Origin: Blasia pusilla
Taxonomy: Eukaryota; Marchantiophyta; Marchantiopsida; Blasiales
Assembly (NCBI GenBank): GCA_050084515.1
Contig: CM114271.1
Span: forward strand, 52,576,001-52,640,000
Reading direction: 5' to 3'
DNA: 64,000 nucleotides
Within the stretch, counting starts at the first letter, position 1. Each line of letters starts with the position of its first letter. The notes under the pieces were generated by a model that was not told the origin of the DNA, did no database searches, and saw nothing but the letters and a program-made list of their open reading frames with translations. Below, in pieces: positions 62,701 through 64,000 of the stretch. A program made the position numbers and the translations under genes.

Positions 62701-63353
62701 GTTCTTGCATAACGAGCAACATTGTCTTATAATATTACCAAGATCAAATTATAAATTCTTGGTTTACTATGCACAGCCTATTGATAAAACTCTTGGAGGA
62801 TTCAATGCACAATTAGGGCAATGTGATGAGCCTGTTGATGTACCGTTATTTTGGTCAAAGAGACATTGATTCTCATAGACACGCGTGCAAGGATATAAAT
62901 ATGTGGTTGGTTGAGGAAAATGGTAGTGTGTACCATGGGTTTTGATCAAGGTTACACATGGACAAAGTCCGTGTCTCTGGACATGTCCATATCGGCGGAC
63001 TTATCTCCGTCCCTAGGACAGGTATCCACGACACACACCCAAGCCCGCCTCGACTCCAATATAGATATGGGATCAGCCAACCCGCACCCAATCTGAGAAC
63101 TCTGCGCATGTTTGGTAGCCTACACTAGCCCATCCTAAGTTCGCATTGCACGGCCTGCACGGGCCAATGCACGCTACGTGCAGGTCAATTTTTCCCCTTG
63201 TCTTGCAATTTAATCTTGGACCCATTTTTTCATCCCAAACCAATGTAGACCACCTAGATATTGAAAAACCTCGGGCGGGATTGCGAATCCAATCACACAA
63301 ATTCCTCAATTAATGGATGATGATGATAATATAATATTGAGAAGGAACCATAC
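62700..63353. other. Non-coding, repeat-like
   Basis: 62930-63250 contains 'gacatgtcc', 'ccgtccctagga' and 'cacgggccaatgcacgctacgtgcagg' words related to 59.5-60.5 kb. This supports the idea that they flank the CACTA relic on both sides. Confidence 0.4.
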
Positions 63354-64000
63354 ATGTCGCGACCCTCATAACCAAACAACACCAAATAGGCGCCAAGCGA
63401 AACATCAGAACTCAAAGGAACTCACGCTGCGAGGTTTGCGCTTTGGAGAGGCGTTTGGATAAGTCTCTTGGAAAAGTCTAAGAGACGAAACGCGGAACAG
63501 AGTTGTGCGTTTCATGCGTTAGTGGTCCCAGGAAACCTAGACCAAACGCGAGCCAAGACTTGAGATGAGTTGAGTCTTGGGAGGTTGGTTGCCAAAGAGG
63601 TGAGAACCAGTTTGGAACACGACTAGCGTTTGGGAGAATCTGATTGTGTTTAGGACCATAACGTTGAGCTCCAAGATGCGTTCGAAACAAGTAAGGGGGC
63701 GTTGGAAAGCTGATTTTGAGGCGCTTCCAACGCATCAAAGATTTTAGCAAACGCATAAGTAAAAGCTAAGATATTGGCCAAAAACGATTGAGAGAGCAAT
63801 CGGGTTGAGGGCCAATTGGAGAGGCCCGGGTGTCTTTCCCTAAATGTAGGGGGCCCCCATAGATCCCCAGAAGTACTAGTAAGGGAGGACCCTCTCCGAG
63901 ATGTCTTGGGAAACGAATCCCCACTTTGGGCGCCAAACGGCGTTTCAGAGGCACCGAATGGAACGGGTTTGGCGCAGAAACCCGAAACCCAAACCTGATC
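63354..64000 (+). mobile_element. Gypsy-type LTR start, cut by the window edge
   Basis: Starts TGTCGCGACCCTCATAACC, a typical gypsy LTR start. 63354-63745 matches 8394-8780 and 63772-64000 matches 12906-13145 ('agaagtactagtaag', 'gaaacccaaac'). It may continue into an element beyond the window. Confidence 0.7.

Noticed and set aside
1-64000. CRISPR arrays, bacterial operons, tRNA or rRNA genes
   Set aside because: The tandem repeats found lack unique equal-length spacers. Genes have eukaryotic introns. No tRNA or rRNA signature was recognised by eye, though a covariance-model scan was not possible.

Overview
The window looks like nuclear DNA of a land plant with a large, repeat-rich genome, most likely a seed-free plant (moss, lycophyte or similar; I cannot name the species). 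The reasons are canonical GT-AG introns, a plant 'root cap/LEA-related' family gene, plant DNA transposon types (Mutator-like with SWIM finger, CACTA/TNP2), Ty3/gypsy LTR elements, LINEs, and a two-RCK BK (Slo1-type) potassium channel gene of a kind that flowering plants are understood to lack.

Layout. 0-14.1 kb: a graveyard of DNA and LTR transposons. It holds a Mutator-like transposase relic with a partial second copy, LTR pieces in both orientations, a gag-like relic on the minus strand, and a plus-strand Ty3/gypsy integrase relic that ends in a PHD finger. Two ~590-bp LTR-derived tandem units follow. 14.1-16.35 kb: AT-rich spacer, a 37-bp hairpin minisatellite and a purine-rich degenerate repeat, probably promoter/leader of the next gene. 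16.35-46.0 kb: one plus-strand gene that I assemble as 17 exons, all phase-compatible, about 1,224 residues, encoding a BK-type channel (S1-S6, filter TVGYGD, RCK1, RCK2, conserved C-terminus). Its second intron is about 20.2 kb and is almost entirely LINE sequence: eight or nine copies of two families (here called A and B), all antisense to the gene, one of them split by a 753-bp solo LTR with a perfect 5-bp target duplication. 46.0-53.1 kb: a 66-bp minisatellite, AT-rich DNA, a long (CT)n tract and unrecognised relic reading frames. 53.1-55.05 kb: a minus-strand two-exon gene for a secreted root-cap/LEA-related protein with a proline-rich N-terminal segment. 55.05-61.2 kb: mostly no recognisable genes, with a second (CT)n tract and G+C-rich dispersed repeats. 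61.2-62.7 kb: degraded CACTA transposase. 63.35-64 kb: the start of an LTR that recurs at 8.4 kb and, in its later part, at 12.9-14.1 kb.

Only two host genes are well supported: the BK channel and the root-cap protein. They are on opposite strands and converge, and I see no functional link between them. The rest is transposon-derived. The BK channel is the main discovery. It has the full animal-like core and gating ring, but I see no S0 segment and no acidic calcium bowl, so its N-terminal topology and calcium sensing may differ from animal BK. All exon joins were inferred by eye from splice signals, reading phase and remembered family similarity; none was checked against transcripts or databases.
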